Source: Sulfitobacter sp. OXR-159 (GTDB lineage Bacteria; Pseudomonadota; Alphaproteobacteria; Rhodobacterales; Rhodobacteraceae). From it: 64,000 nucleotides of DNA. Location: positions 2,802,501 to 2,866,500 of the forward strand of contig NZ_CP139707.1 of NCBI RefSeq assembly GCF_034377145.1, written 5' to 3'. This document shows positions 1 through 9,398 of this stretch, piece by piece. Each line of letters starts with the position of its first letter. The first letter of the stretch is position 1. The notes beneath the pieces are model-generated. The model had not been told where the DNA came from, ran no database searches, and saw only the letters and a list, made by a program, of their open reading frames with translations. Made by a program: the position numbers and the translations under genes.

Positions 1-45
1 AAGACTGCGCTGATCACGCGATTGTCAGATCACCCGCGCCGCCCC

Positions 46-813
46 TTAGACGTGCTGCCCGCCGTTCACCTCAATCTCGGTTCCAGAGACATAAGAGCTT
101 TCTTCGCTACACAGGAAATAGATCGCCCGCGCCACCTCATCCGGCTGGCCGAGGCGGCGCATGGGGATGTCGCGTACAATCTTGTCGGTGCCTTCGCTGA
201 GGATTGCCGTCTCCACCTCGCCCGGTGCGATTGCGTTGACCCGCACGCCGAGGGGGCCGAAATCATGGGCCATCTCACGGGTCAGCGCAGCAAGCGCCGC
301 CTTTGAAGTGGCATAGGCCGCCCCGGCGAAGGGATGCACCCGCGACCCGGCGATAGATGTGACATTCACCACCGATCCGCGCCCGGCAGACAGTTCATCC
401 TGAAGCCCCCGCGCCAGCACCACGGAGGCAAAGAAGTTCACATGAAACACCTGTCCCCAGGTCCGCAAATCGGTGTCGAGCGTGCTGAGCCGCACGCCAT
501 CTTCACCCTTTGGCGAAATGCCTGCATTGTTGACCAGCGCGTGCAGGGGGTTGCCGTTCAACAGCCGCTTGACCTGTGCGACGGCCTCTATCGTCTGGTT
601 CGGATCGCTCAGATCGACCTGCACATGATCCTGCGCCCCACCGGGCCAAGGGCATTCGGGCGAGAACGCCTGCCGGGAACAGCCAATCACCCGCCAGCCC
701 TTGCCCGCGAAAGCCTTGGCCGTGGCATGACCGATGCCCCGGCTCGCCCCCGTCAAAAGCAGCGTCTTTTGGTCGTGGTCCGCAGTATCCATCGCTTGAT
801 CCAAATCTAGCAT
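46..813 (-). CDS. SDR-family NAD(P)-dependent oxidoreductase
   Basis: Classical short-chain dehydrogenase/reductase of 255 residues, the usual family length. The cofactor motif TGASRGIG lies at residues 21-28, NNAG at 95-98, and the catalytic Ser153, Tyr167 and Lys171 are in place (YATSK). The C-terminus, with SYVSGTEIEVNGG, is also typical. The substrate cannot be read from sequence. The gene follows the fused ABC ATPase by 18 bp on the same strand, so it is probably the last gene of the uptake operon that starts at 5896 and may oxidise an alcohol or reduce a ketone from the imported compound. A second ATG at 792 is possible; neither start has a strong ribosome site. Confidence 0.9.
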   Translation of the reverse strand: MLDLDQAMDTADHDQKTLLLTGASRGIGHATAKAFAGKGWRVIGCSRQAFSPECPWPGGAQDHVQVDLSDPNQTIEAVAQVKRLLNGNPLHALVNNAGISPKGEDGVRLSTLDTDLRTWGQVFHVNFFASVVLARGLQDELSAGRGSVVNVTSIAGSRVHPFAGAAYATSKAALAALTREMAHDFGPLGVRVNAIAPGEVETAILSEGTDKIVRDIPMRRLGQPDEVARAIYFLCSEESSYVSGTEIEVNGGQHV

Positions 814-831
814 AACGCCTGAAATAGCGCC

Positions 832-2454
832 CTAGTCGGCAGCCGCCAGCGCGCGTTCATAATCCTGCCCCGGAATAGCGTCGAGCAGGCTGCGCGTATA
901 GGCGGTATCGGGATCGTGCAACACTTTGCTGACCGGCCCGGCTTCGACGATCTGGCCCTTTTGCATGACGATGATCCGGTCGCAGATCCGCGCCGCGACC
1001 CGCAGGTCGTGGGTGATAAAGAGCATCGACAGGTTCAGCCGGGTCTTCAACTCGGCCAGCAGATCAAGCACCTGCGCCTGAATGGACACGTCGAGCGCCG
1101 AGACGGCCTCATCCGCAATGATGATCGACGGCTCCAGCGCCAGCGCACGGGCAATGCCGATCCGCTGCCGCTGCCCGCCTGAAAACTCATGCGGGAAACG
1201 CTTCATCGCGCTTTCATCCAGCCCAACCAGTTCGAGCAATTCGCGCGCTTTGGCCTTGGCCTCTTTATCCGGCGTGCCATATGCGATCAGCCCTTCGGTG
1301 AGGATGCGCGACACGCGGGCGCGCGGGTTGAGCGACGAAAACGGGTCTTGAAAGATCATCTGCAACTTGCGCCGCTGCGCGCGCAATTCCGCGCCGGACA
1401 TATGGGCGATGTCGACATCATCCATCAGCACCCGCCCGCCATCTGGGTCCAGCAGACGCACCAGACAACGCCCAACGGTGGATTTGCCCGAACCGGACTC
1501 GCCGACGATGCCGATGGTTTCACCTGCGTAGAGCTCAAAGCTCACGTCCTGCACGGCTTTCACCACGCGGCGCTTGCCAAAGAGCGTGCCAGAGCCGGTC
1601 GAAAAGGTCTTTTGCAGCCCTTCGACCTTGAGCAGCGGCGCGCGCTCGACCTGCTCGGGCGCGTCGGTTTGGGTCAGCCGGGGAATCGCGTCGATCAGGG
1701 CGCGGGTATAGGGGTGCTGGGGTTTCAGCAGCACCTCCTGCGCGGGGCCAGCCTCAACGATCTCACCTTTTTTCATGACGATCACCCGGTCGGCGATATC
1801 GGCCACCACGCCAAAATCATGGGTGATGAAAATCACCGCCATGCCGCGCTTGCGCCGCAGGTCTTCTATCAGCTTGAGGATCTGCGCTTGGGTGGTCACA
1901 TCAAGCGCCGTGGTCGGCTCATCCGCGATGAGGATGTCAGGCTCGAGCGCCAAGGCCATCGCGATCATGACCCTTTGTCGCTGCCCCCCCGACAGCTGGA
2001 AAGGATAGGCCCGGATCGCCGCTTGGGGGTCGGGGATGCCGACCTCCTCCAGCAGTTTCAACGCCCGCGCGCGCCGTTCCGAGCTGTTGAGCGCGCCATG
2101 CGCCTCGAACACCTCAGCGATCTGCGCGCCGACGCGCATCAGCGGGTTCAGCGCGCTGAGCGGTTCCTGAAAGATCATCGAAATACGGCTGCCGCGCAGC
2201 TTCAACATCTCTTTCTCAGACAGGCCGAGGATCGACTGGCCGTCAAAGGTGATGCTGCCCTTGTCGGGTTCAACACCTTGCGGCAGCAGCCCCATCACCG
2301 CATTGGCCGACATGGATTTGCCCGACCCGCTTTCGCCAACGATGCAGAGGATCTCCCCCGGTGCGAGGTCAAAGTTGATGTCCTTCGCGGCGTAGAGCCG
2401 GTCGGCCCCCACGGGCAAAGCGATAGACAGGTCACGGATGCTAAGCAGGGTCAT
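832..2454 (-). CDS. ABC transporter, fused dual ATP-binding protein (DppD-DppF type)
   Basis: 540 residues with two complete nucleotide-binding domains in one chain. Walker A (GESGSGKS) is at 40-47 and 318-325, and the first signature LSGGQ is near 154 with Walker B DEP near 178. Each half ends with the oligopeptide-type HPYTRAL or AYTRSLL region. It would energise import by the permease pair encoded upstream. The start at 2454 is chosen because its ATG overlaps the stop of the upstream permease (ATGA). The open frame continues upstream to 2844, but that extension is only the permease gene read out of frame. Confidence 0.94.
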   Translation of the reverse strand: MTLLSIRDLSIALPVGADRLYAAKDINFDLAPGEILCIVGESGSGKSMSANAVMGLLPQGVEPDKGSITFDGQSILGLSEKEMLKLRGSRISMIFQEPLSALNPLMRVGAQIAEVFEAHGALNSSERRARALKLLEEVGIPDPQAAIRAYPFQLSGGQRQRVMIAMALALEPDILIADEPTTALDVTTQAQILKLIEDLRRKRGMAVIFITHDFGVVADIADRVIVMKKGEIVEAGPAQEVLLKPQHPYTRALIDAIPRLTQTDAPEQVERAPLLKVEGLQKTFSTGSGTLFGKRRVVKAVQDVSFELYAGETIGIVGESGSGKSTVGRCLVRLLDPDGGRVLMDDVDIAHMSGAELRAQRRKLQMIFQDPFSSLNPRARVSRILTEGLIAYGTPDKEAKAKARELLELVGLDESAMKRFPHEFSGGQRQRIGIARALALEPSIIIADEAVSALDVSIQAQVLDLLAELKTRLNLSMLFITHDLRVAARICDRIIVMQKGQIVEAGPVSKVLHDPDTAYTRSLLDAIPGQDYERALAAAD

Positions 2455-3290
2455 TCGGATTTCCTCGTCAATCGCGGGTTCAGCGCGTCGTTCAGACCTT
2501 CGCCGATCAGGTTCAGCGCCAGCACGGTCAAAAGGATCGCCATGCCCGGCAGGAAGGACAGCCACCATGCGGTGCGGATCACGGTGCGTGCAGCCCCGAT
2601 CATATAGCCCCAAGACATGATGTTCGGATCGCCCAGCCCCAGAAAGGACAGCGAGCTTTCCAGCAAGATCGCCTGCGCCACCATGAGCGAGGCCAGCACA
2701 ATAATGGGCGGCAGCGCGTTGGGCAGGATGTGGCGGGTGATGATCTGAAGGTTCCCGAGGCCCGACAGGCTCGCCGCCTCGACAAACTCGCGGGTTCTGA
2801 GCGACAGCACCTCGCCGCGCACCAGACGCGCCACGGGGGGCCATGAGACGATGGAGATCGCGATGATGACGAAGGTCAGGCTGGGCTGAAAGATCGCCAA
2901 GAGCACGATGGCAAGCGCAAAGCTGGGGATGGTCTGAAAGAATTCGGTAAAGCGCATGAGCGCGTCGTCAATCCGCCCCGCGAAATACCCCGCGGCTGCA
3001 CCCACCGGCACGCCAATGGCCAGCGCTACGATGGTTGAGACCAGCCCGACCAGCAGGCTCACATAAGCCCCATGTGCCAGCCCCGCCAGCACATTGCGGC
3101 CAAGCGCATCTGTGCCCAACATCAGCCCGTCTTGGGTAAACGGCGGCAGGAAGGGACGCTGCACCATTTTCCACGGGCTTTGCGGGAAAAGGATGGGCGC
3201 GAGGATGGCAGCGGCCACGACGAAGGTCAGGATGACCAGACCAATGACCGCGCCACGGTTATAGCTGAAACGTTTCCAAAAGCTCATCAT
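2451..3290 (-). CDS. ABC transporter permease (DppC/OppC type)
   Basis: 279-residue inner-membrane permease with about six hydrophobic segments. It has the N-terminal layout of DppC proteins (one membrane helix, then LGTDALGRNVLAGLAHGAYVSL) and the cytoplasmic EAA loop (EAASLSGLGNLQIITRHILPN) that docks on the ATPase. It pairs with the DppB-type permease at 3287-4258; the genes overlap by 4 bp at each end (ATGA), so translation is probably coupled. The family imports di- and oligopeptides, opines, nickel and related solutes. Confidence 0.93.
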   Translation of the reverse strand: MMSFWKRFSYNRGAVIGLVILTFVVAAAILAPILFPQSPWKMVQRPFLPPFTQDGLMLGTDALGRNVLAGLAHGAYVSLLVGLVSTIVALAIGVPVGAAAGYFAGRIDDALMRFTEFFQTIPSFALAIVLLAIFQPSLTFVIIAISIVSWPPVARLVRGEVLSLRTREFVEAASLSGLGNLQIITRHILPNALPPIIVLASLMVAQAILLESSLSFLGLGDPNIMSWGYMIGAARTVIRTAWWLSFLPGMAILLTVLALNLIGEGLNDALNPRLTRKSE

Positions 3291-4258
3291 GTCGTCAGCC
3301 TTATCCGCGGATCAACAATGACATAGATGACATCCGTGATCAGGTTGAACAGCAGCACCATGGCCGCCGAGATGTAAAAGACCCCGAGGATCACGTTGTA
3401 ATCCCGCTGGTTGATCGCCTCGAACATCAGCCGCCCGATGCCGGGCCATGCGAAAACGGTCTCGGTCAGGATCGCCCCGCCAAAGATCTGCCCCGCTTGA
3501 AGCCCCGCAAGCGTAATGACCGGCAAAAGCGCATTGCGCAGGATGTGCCGCCGTTGGATCACGCCGCGGGTCAGCCCTTTGGCACGGGCGGTTTTGACGA
3601 AATCGAGCCGCGAGACTTCAAGCATCGAAGCCCGCGTCATGCGCATATAAATCGCGGTAAAGAACAGCCCCAAGGTAGAGGCCGGGAGGACGAGGTGTTT
3701 CGCCACATCCAATACATGGGCAAACCCCGTATAGCCCGCCCCGATGGTCGAATACCCAAAGCCCGGCAACCATTCGAGCCAGACCGAAAACACCAGCGTC
3801 GCCATCAGCGCCACCCAGAACAGCGGCGTGGCATAGAACAGCAACGCGAAGGTCGAGATGATCGTGTCACCCCACCGCCCCTGCCGGGCGGAGGCCGCGA
3901 CACCTGCGGTCACGCCCAAGACCAGCGACAGCACAAAGGCCACGCCGGTCAGCAAAAGCGTCGCTGGCAGACGGTCGCCGATCATCTCGGCCACCGGCAT
4001 CTGCTGGCGGAAGGAATAGCCCAGATCAAGCTGCACCGCGCCTTTGATATAGAGCCACAGCTGCATGTAGAGCGGCTGGTCCAGCCCGAAACGCGCCCGC
4101 AGGTCTGCAAGGAATTTCTCATCCGCCGCCCCGGCTTCGCCCGCCATGACCGCCGCAGGGTCACCCGGTGCCGCATGGATCAACAGGAAATTGAAGACAA
4201 GGATCGCCAGCAGGATAAACACCGCCTTGACCAACCTGCCCAATATGAAACGTATCAC
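3287..4258 (-). CDS. ABC transporter permease (DppB/OppB type)
   Basis: 323-residue integral membrane protein. It has the DppB hallmarks: an N-terminal helix followed by HAAPGDPA, a region ending in LDLGYSFRQQMPVAEMI, and the EAA-like loop KTARAKGLTRGVIQRRHILRNALLPVIT. It forms the transmembrane pore with the DppC-type protein encoded immediately downstream. It is separated from the substrate-binding protein gene by about 75 bp that contain a strong hairpin. Confidence 0.93.
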   Translation of the reverse strand: MIRFILGRLVKAVFILLAILVFNFLLIHAAPGDPAAVMAGEAGAADEKFLADLRARFGLDQPLYMQLWLYIKGAVQLDLGYSFRQQMPVAEMIGDRLPATLLLTGVAFVLSLVLGVTAGVAASARQGRWGDTIISTFALLFYATPLFWVALMATLVFSVWLEWLPGFGYSTIGAGYTGFAHVLDVAKHLVLPASTLGLFFTAIYMRMTRASMLEVSRLDFVKTARAKGLTRGVIQRRHILRNALLPVITLAGLQAGQIFGGAILTETVFAWPGIGRLMFEAINQRDYNVILGVFYISAAMVLLFNLITDVIYVIVDPRIRLTT

Positions 4259-4287
4259 GCTATCCGCCCCGTGTTGTTCTAAGATCC

Positions 4288-4313
4288 GCCCGAGCCGCCG
4301 AAACGGCTCGGGC
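4288..4313 (-). promoter_or_regulatory. Intercistronic hairpin between binding-protein and permease genes
   Basis: Perfect 10-bp arms (GCCCGAGCCG at 4288-4297 and CGGCTCGGGC at 4304-4313) around a 6-nt loop. No T-run follows in the transcribed direction, so it is better read as an mRNA-stabilising or attenuating element that keeps the binding protein more abundant than the permeases. The function is inferred from position. Confidence 0.6.
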
Positions 4314-4333
4314 CTTGAGCGTTGTCGCTTTTT

Positions 4334-5896
4334 TTACTTGTCGAGCCACACGTCGCGGAAACCGTCGTTTACGCCAAAGGCGGTGTTTACGGGGTTCTTC
4401 ACGTCGCAGCGGTAAATGGTGGGGAAGCCCAGTTCCAAGAGCCAGATGTTCGGCACGTCCTCGACGATTTTGTCTTGGATTTCCTTATAGGCAGCCTTGC
4501 GCTCTTCGGGGCTGGCCATCAGTGCCGCTTCGGCGAACAGCTTGTCCGTCTCGGCGTTTTGATAGTTCGCCACGTTGTTCCAAGGCGAACCGGGGGCAGC
4601 ATTGTCGCCCATATAGGTCCGCGAAACACCAAGTGCGGGATCACCGTATTGGTAGAGGTAGGTAAAGGCGAGATCATAGTCGCGGTCTGCGACCTTCTGG
4701 TTCCAACCCGCCACGTCCGAGGGCACGATCTCGGTCGTCATGCCGATCTCGCTCAGGTTTTGTTTGACCGCCTCGGCCCAGCGCTGCCACGTCTCACCGT
4801 AAGGCAGACCCAAGATGCGGATGGTTTCACCGTCATAGCTGCTTTCTTCCAGCAGTGCTTTGGCCTTTTCCGGATCATAGGAGATATCCGGCGTATCGCC
4901 GTCATAGAAACGGGTGGAGGACGACAGCGGCCCGGTCGAAACCTTGCCCAGACCATTCCAAAGCGCGTCCTTGGCGAATTGACGGTCGACGCCATGCATG
5001 ATCGCCTTGCGCACTTTCACATCATCAAGCGGCTTGTTGTCGTTGTTCACCCACATCCAAGACAGCGGGCCGAAGTATTCCCAGCCCTTGTCGGTGATGC
5101 AGGTGTTGTCCATCGCCTGAATACGCGCCACGTCGAAATTCTCGACCGAGCCGCCGGGCAGCACGTCGACCTTGCCGGTCTCATAGGCCACCGCACGCGA
5201 GGCCGCATCGGGGATCACGTGGTAATAGACTTCGTCGACGTAGGGTTTGCCTTCCATGTAGTAGTCTTCGTTCTTGACCAGATGGATAAAGCTGCCCTTT
5301 TCCCATTTGTCGAACTTGAAGGGGCCGGTGCCGATGGGCGTATTGTTCGCCTCATTGTTGGCGAAATCCGTCCCTTCGTAGATATGCTTGGGGATCATCG
5401 GCGCGGTGCCGGGCTCGAAGATGCCGATGAAGGGGCCGAAGGGCTGCTTGAGGTTAAAGACAACCGTATATTCATCCGGCGTCTCGATGCTTTCGACATG
5501 CTCCATATAGGTGCGCATCCGCGAGTGGCTCTCGCGCAGGAACTTATCCATGGAGAATTCGACATCCGCCGAGGTGAAGGGCTCTCCGTCATGGAACACC
5601 ACACCTTCGCGCAGCTTGAAGGTATAGGTCTTGCCGTCCTCTGAAATCTCCCAAGATTCAGCCAATTGGCCTTCGGGTTTCAGATCGAAATCATAGCGCA
5701 GCAGGCTTTCATAGATATCGCCGCCGACCATCTGTGTCGGGCCGTTCTGCACAAGGCCGATCATCAGGCTGGGCGGTTCGGGCTGGATCACGACGTTCAG
5801 CGTGCCGCCGGATTTCGGCTCGCCATCCTGCGCGGCCAGTGGTCCAGCCAGTGCCAGCGCCAGAACGGCTGCGGTTAATTTGGTAGTGTTAAGCAT
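4334..5896 (-). CDS. ABC transporter substrate-binding protein, family 5
   Basis: Periplasmic solute-binding protein of the DppA/OppA family (SBP_bac_5), 520 residues. The signal peptide is MLNTTKLTAAVLALALAGPLAAQ. Then follow SGGTLNVVIQPEPPSL and the family signature TYTFKLREGVVFHDGEPFTSADV. The start at 5896 is preferred because GGGG lies six bases upstream of this ATG; an ATG at 5908 is the alternative. The longer open frame, to 6013, lacks a signal peptide at its N-terminus. The gene is first in the operon that runs through the two permeases, the ATPase and the SDR, and lies just downstream of the GntR regulator. Confidence 0.92.
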   Translation of the reverse strand: MLNTTKLTAAVLALALAGPLAAQDGEPKSGGTLNVVIQPEPPSLMIGLVQNGPTQMVGGDIYESLLRYDFDLKPEGQLAESWEISEDGKTYTFKLREGVVFHDGEPFTSADVEFSMDKFLRESHSRMRTYMEHVESIETPDEYTVVFNLKQPFGPFIGIFEPGTAPMIPKHIYEGTDFANNEANNTPIGTGPFKFDKWEKGSFIHLVKNEDYYMEGKPYVDEVYYHVIPDAASRAVAYETGKVDVLPGGSVENFDVARIQAMDNTCITDKGWEYFGPLSWMWVNNDNKPLDDVKVRKAIMHGVDRQFAKDALWNGLGKVSTGPLSSSTRFYDGDTPDISYDPEKAKALLEESSYDGETIRILGLPYGETWQRWAEAVKQNLSEIGMTTEIVPSDVAGWNQKVADRDYDLAFTYLYQYGDPALGVSRTYMGDNAAPGSPWNNVANYQNAETDKLFAEAALMASPEERKAAYKEIQDKIVEDVPNIWLLELGFPTIYRCDVKNPVNTAFGVNDGFRDVWLDK

Positions 5897-6009
5897 TTCA
5901 ATCCCCATTGGTTGTGTTGAATCTTGGCCCTTTGAAAGCGTCCGATCTGACGTCGGCTTCTTGCAGTCGGTTGGGACAAGGCCGCGCGGTGCGCAGGACT
6001 TGGAAAAAC

Positions 6010-6669
6010 TCATTCACCTATGGTGAACGATTCGATATATCTGATGATCCCCTCCTTTGCGTCATCTATGTCTGCGCGCATCTCCGCGGCAGCCGCCGCA
6101 GGATCGCGATTTTCGCAGGCGGCAATGATCGCCTGATGATGTCGGACCAGCCCCAGCTGTTCCCGAGCATAGTACCCTGCAATCAGCGGCCCCATGCGCA
6201 GCCACAGCCCACTGAGTATCGCCAGCAGAATGGGCATCTCAGCCGCCTCCACCAATGCGAAGTGGAACTCTTGATTGTACTTCACCGCCTGCGGCCAGCG
6301 CCCGGCCACGGCTGCGGCTTCATTCCTCTCCACGATCTTTTTCAGGCGGCGGACCTCCTTTGGGCCCACCATCTCGGCGGCGCGGCCTGCGGCAAAACCC
6401 TCCAACTCGCGCCGGATGCTTGCGATCTCAAGATACTGCGCCTCTGTCAGCACCGGCACGCGCACGTCGCGCATGCTGCGCTGGATCAAAGCCTCATCCC
6501 GCAAAAGCCGCTGCACTGCGTCGCGTACCGGGGTCGAACTGGTGCCCAACCGCTCAGCCAACCCGCGAATGGTGACCTTTTCATTCGGGCGCAGCTTGCC
6601 TTCTACCAAGTCCTGACAGACCCGATCATAGATCGCATCGCCCAATGAAACTTGACTGATCTCGGCCAT
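6010..6669 (-). CDS. GntR-family transcriptional regulator (FCD/FadR subfamily)
   Basis: 219 residues. The N-terminal winged helix runs to about residue 70, with YDRVCQDLVEGKLRPNEKVTIRGLAERLGTSSTPVRDA broadly matching the GntR signature. It is followed by an all-helical FCD effector domain whose histidines (FHFALVEAAEM, VRHHQAIIAAC) fit a metal/carboxylate ligand site. The start at 6669 (MAEISQ) is preferred over the far-upstream codon because the extension to 6885 is shadow sequence overlapping the divergent gene. It stands between the ABC operon and the divergent catabolic operon, so it is the likely local regulator. Confidence 0.92.
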   Translation of the reverse strand: MAEISQVSLGDAIYDRVCQDLVEGKLRPNEKVTIRGLAERLGTSSTPVRDAVQRLLRDEALIQRSMRDVRVPVLTEAQYLEIASIRRELEGFAAGRAAEMVGPKEVRRLKKIVERNEAAAVAGRWPQAVKYNQEFHFALVEAAEMPILLAILSGLWLRMGPLIAGYYAREQLGLVRHHQAIIAACENRDPAAAAAEMRADIDDAKEGIIRYIESFTIGE

Positions 6670-6707
6670 CGCGCCCTCGTCCTTACCGACCGAACCATGG
6701 CCAGTTT

Positions 6708-6724
6708 TGATGCATGATGCATCA
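6708..6724. promoter_or_regulatory. Putative GntR operator, 17-bp palindrome
   Basis: TGATGCATGATGCATCA is a perfect inverted repeat around one central base. It lies between the GntR start (6669) and the divergent HDAC-family gene (6793), which is where an autoregulatory FCD-type operator is expected. The assignment to this regulator is inference from position and symmetry. Confidence 0.65.
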
Positions 6725-6792
6725 TTTCTATTGAGCCTGCAAATTAAAACTGCAATGCTCTGCCGCAACGACATCAGACCACAGGGAATGTG

Positions 6793-7820
6793 ATGAAAGT
6801 CTTTTTCGACGAACGCCAGCTTGGCCATGCACCGACCCACTACTTTCGGCGCGGCGCGGCCATGCCGCATCAAGAACAGCCACAACGTGCTGAAATTCTA
6901 CGCGATATGTTAATCGGCGAAGGGTTTGAGATTACCAAACCCCAAGACCACGGGCTTGCCCCGATCAAGGCCGTGCACAACCCTGACTATGTCGACTTCC
7001 TGCCCGACGCCCATGCCCGTTTCGTCGAAAGCGCGGGCCCTGATGCGCTGGCCATCCCAACCATGCACCCCGGCGTGCGGCGCGGGAAAGAGCCCAAGGA
7101 CATTCACGGTCAATTGGGCTGGTGGATGACCGACACCTCGACCCCGCTGACCGAAGGGTCATGGGACGCGGCCTATTGGTCGGCCCAAACCGCCATCGAG
7201 ACGGCCCAGACGGTGGCGGCCGGTGCCCGCGCCGCCTATGCGCTTTGCCGTCCGCCCGGCCACCACGCGATGCGCGATTGCTCAAATGGGTTTTGCTTTT
7301 TCAACAACGCTTGCATCGCGGCGGAGCATCTGACCCAGACCTACAAGAAAGTCGCGCTGATCGACATCGACGTGCACACCGGCAATGGCTCGCTCGACAT
7401 CCTCTATGAACGCGGCGACATCTTCTTCTGCTCGCTGCATCCCGATCCGGCCACCTACCCCACCTTCTACCTCGGCCATGCCGATGAGACGGGCGAAGGC
7501 GACGGGGCGGGTAAATCGCTGAACCTGCTGCTGGAACAGGGCGCGAGCCAAGAGGAGGTGCTGGCCCTGCTCGACAAAGGCATCGCCGCAATCCGTGATT
7601 TCGGAGCCGAGGCGCTGGTTGTCTCGCTGGGCTTCGACATGGCCGCCGACGATCCGCTGGCCGCCGTGAAGGTCTACCCGACGGGTTTGCCGAAATGGCG
7701 CGGCGCTTGGCAGCGCTCAACCTTCCCACGGCATTGATTCAAGAGGGCGGCTACCTTGGCCCCTCCCTTGCCGATAACGCAAAATCATTTCTTACGACAT
7801 TCCGCGAGGCCACAGCATGA
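6793..7820 (+). pseudogene. HDAC/acetylpolyamine amidohydrolase family protein, frameshifted near its 3' end
   Basis: Zinc-dependent deacetylase fold (arginase/HDAC superfamily). Visible elements are RPPGHHAMRDCSNGFCFFNN, the zinc-binding IDIDVHTGNG and SLGFDMAADDPL. The frame breaks at about 7672-7681: the uninterrupted reading ends at 7737 with an unrelated tail. Reading from 7680 in the next frame gives DGFAEMARRLAALNLPTA, then IQEGGY with the catalytic-Tyr region of HDAC enzymes, ending at TGA 7818-7820. That restored end overlaps the next gene's ATG (ATGA), exactly as expected in a tight operon. One base appears to be missing. Either the gene is a recent pseudogene or this is a sequencing error. 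Members of the family deacylate acetylpolyamines and similar amides. Confidence 0.85.
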
Positions 7821-9379
7821 GCAAGACACCCAAAGAGATGAACGGCGCTGAAAGCGTTGTCCGCAGCCTGCACGCAGGCGGGGTGGAGGTCTGTTTCGCC
7901 AACCCCGGTACCTCCGAGATGCAATTCGTCGACGCGCTGGACCGCACCAAACTGATGCGCTGCGTCTTGGGCCTGTTCGAAGGCGTGGTGACGGGCGCCG
8001 CCGATGGCTATGCGCGCATGGCTGGGAAACCGGCAGTGACCCTGCTGCACCTCGCGCCCGGCTTTGCCAACGCTGCCGCCAACCTGCACAACGCCCGCAA
8101 GGCACGGGTGCCAATGGTGAACCTTGTGGGCGATCACGCGCTGCGGCACCAGAAATACGATGCCCCCCTCTCGGCAGATGTCGAAGGCGCATGCGCGCCG
8201 TTTAGCGATTGGGTGCGTTCGGGCCGAGATGCGGGCAGCTTTGCGGCGGATGCGATGACCGCGCTCGCCGTGGCGCAGAGCAAGCCCGGCAAGGTCGCCA
8301 CACTGATCGCCCCTGCGGACATCGGTTGGGATGCGGGCGGCAAAATGGCCGATGCCATGGCCCCCGCCGCCCCTGCCCCTTTGGATGAACGCGCTCTTAA
8401 CGCGGCAATCAAAGCCTTGGAGAGCGGTGAGAAAACCGTGCTGCTGGTCGGCAGCGCGGTGCTGGAAAGCCAAGAAGCGATGGCCCTGCTGCACGGCATC
8501 GCAGAAAAGACCGGGGCCGACATCCTCGCGCCCACCTCGAACCGCCGGATGGAGCGTGGGCAGGGCCGCTTTGCGATCAACAAAGTCCCCTACCCGATCA
8601 ACGCGGCCCTTGAATGCCTTGCCCCCTACAGCCGCGCGATCCTGATTGAGACGCCACCTCCCGTGGCCTTCTTTGCCTATCCCGGCAAACCGAGCCTGCT
8701 GCTGCCGGTCGATTGTCATACCGTCACATTGGCCGCCGTCGATGCGGACGGCTCCACGGCTTTGGCCGCACTCGCAGACCGCATCGGCGCGAAACCCGCC
8801 ACCCCGCGCGACCACGAACGACCCGCCGCACCGCAGGCAGGCGGCATCACCCTGCAAAACCTCGGCGCGGCCTTGGCGAACGCATTGCCCGAAGATGCGA
8901 TTGTGGTGGATGAAGCCGTCTCCTCCGGCGGAGCCACCTTCCCCGCGGGCGACAGTGCGGCGCCGAACACGTGGCTGGCCCTGACCGGCGGATCCATCGG
9001 CATCGGTATCCCGCTTTCTGCCGGAGCGGCCATCGCCTGCCCCGACCGTCCGGTCATCACGCTGCAGGCAGATGGCTCGGCCATGTACACCATCCAAGGA
9101 CTCTGGACCCAAGCGCGCGAGAACTCCAACGTCACCACGATCATCCTCGCCAACCAGTCCTATGAGATCCTCAAGGGCGAATTGCACAACGTCGGCGCGC
9201 AGCCCGGCCCCGACGCGCTGAGCATGCTGAACCTCGACCGTCCGCAACTGGATTTCGTCGCCATGGCCAAGGGCATGGGCGTGCCGGGCAAACGGGTCGA
9301 AGACATCGCCGACTTGATGCGCACCATCGAAGAGGCCGCAAAAGAGCCCGGCCCCTTCCTCATCGAAGCGATGCTGTAA
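7817..9379 (+). CDS. Thiamine-diphosphate-dependent enzyme (acetolactate synthase/benzoylformate decarboxylase-like)
   Basis: 520 residues with the three-domain layout of ThDP decarboxylases/carboligases. The N-terminal PYR domain carries the proton-relay Glu55 (GLFEGVVTGAADGYARM), the middle domain is degenerate, and the C-terminal PP domain has the metal/ThDP motif starting ADGSAMYTIQ at Asp419 and continuing to ILANQSYEIL. It is shorter than true acetolactate synthases and matches the IlvB-like proteins often annotated as acetolactate synthase large subunit-like. It would decarboxylate or ligate a 2-oxo acid. It is second in the catabolic operon, with its ATG at the restored stop of the HDAC-family gene. 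Confidence 0.88.
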   Translation: MSKTPKEMNGAESVVRSLHAGGVEVCFANPGTSEMQFVDALDRTKLMRCVLGLFEGVVTGAADGYARMAGKPAVTLLHLAPGFANAAANLHNARKARVPMVNLVGDHALRHQKYDAPLSADVEGACAPFSDWVRSGRDAGSFAADAMTALAVAQSKPGKVATLIAPADIGWDAGGKMADAMAPAAPAPLDERALNAAIKALESGEKTVLLVGSAVLESQEAMALLHGIAEKTGADILAPTSNRRMERGQGRFAINKVPYPINAALECLAPYSRAILIETPPPVAFFAYPGKPSLLLPVDCHTVTLAAVDADGSTALAALADRIGAKPATPRDHERPAAPQAGGITLQNLGAALANALPEDAIVVDEAVSSGGATFPAGDSAAPNTWLALTGGSIGIGIPLSAGAAIACPDRPVITLQADGSAMYTIQGLWTQARENSNVTTIILANQSYEILKGELHNVGAQPGPDALSMLNLDRPQLDFVAMAKGMGVPGKRVEDIADLMRTIEEAAKEPGPFLIEAML

Positions 9380-9398
9380 CCCACCGAAAGGACACGAC

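Noticed and set aside
1189-2607. Long plus-strand open frame of 472 codons
   Set aside because: Antisense shadow of the fused ABC ATPase; the peptide has no domain and is rich in His/Arg/Gln as expected for GC-rich antisense.
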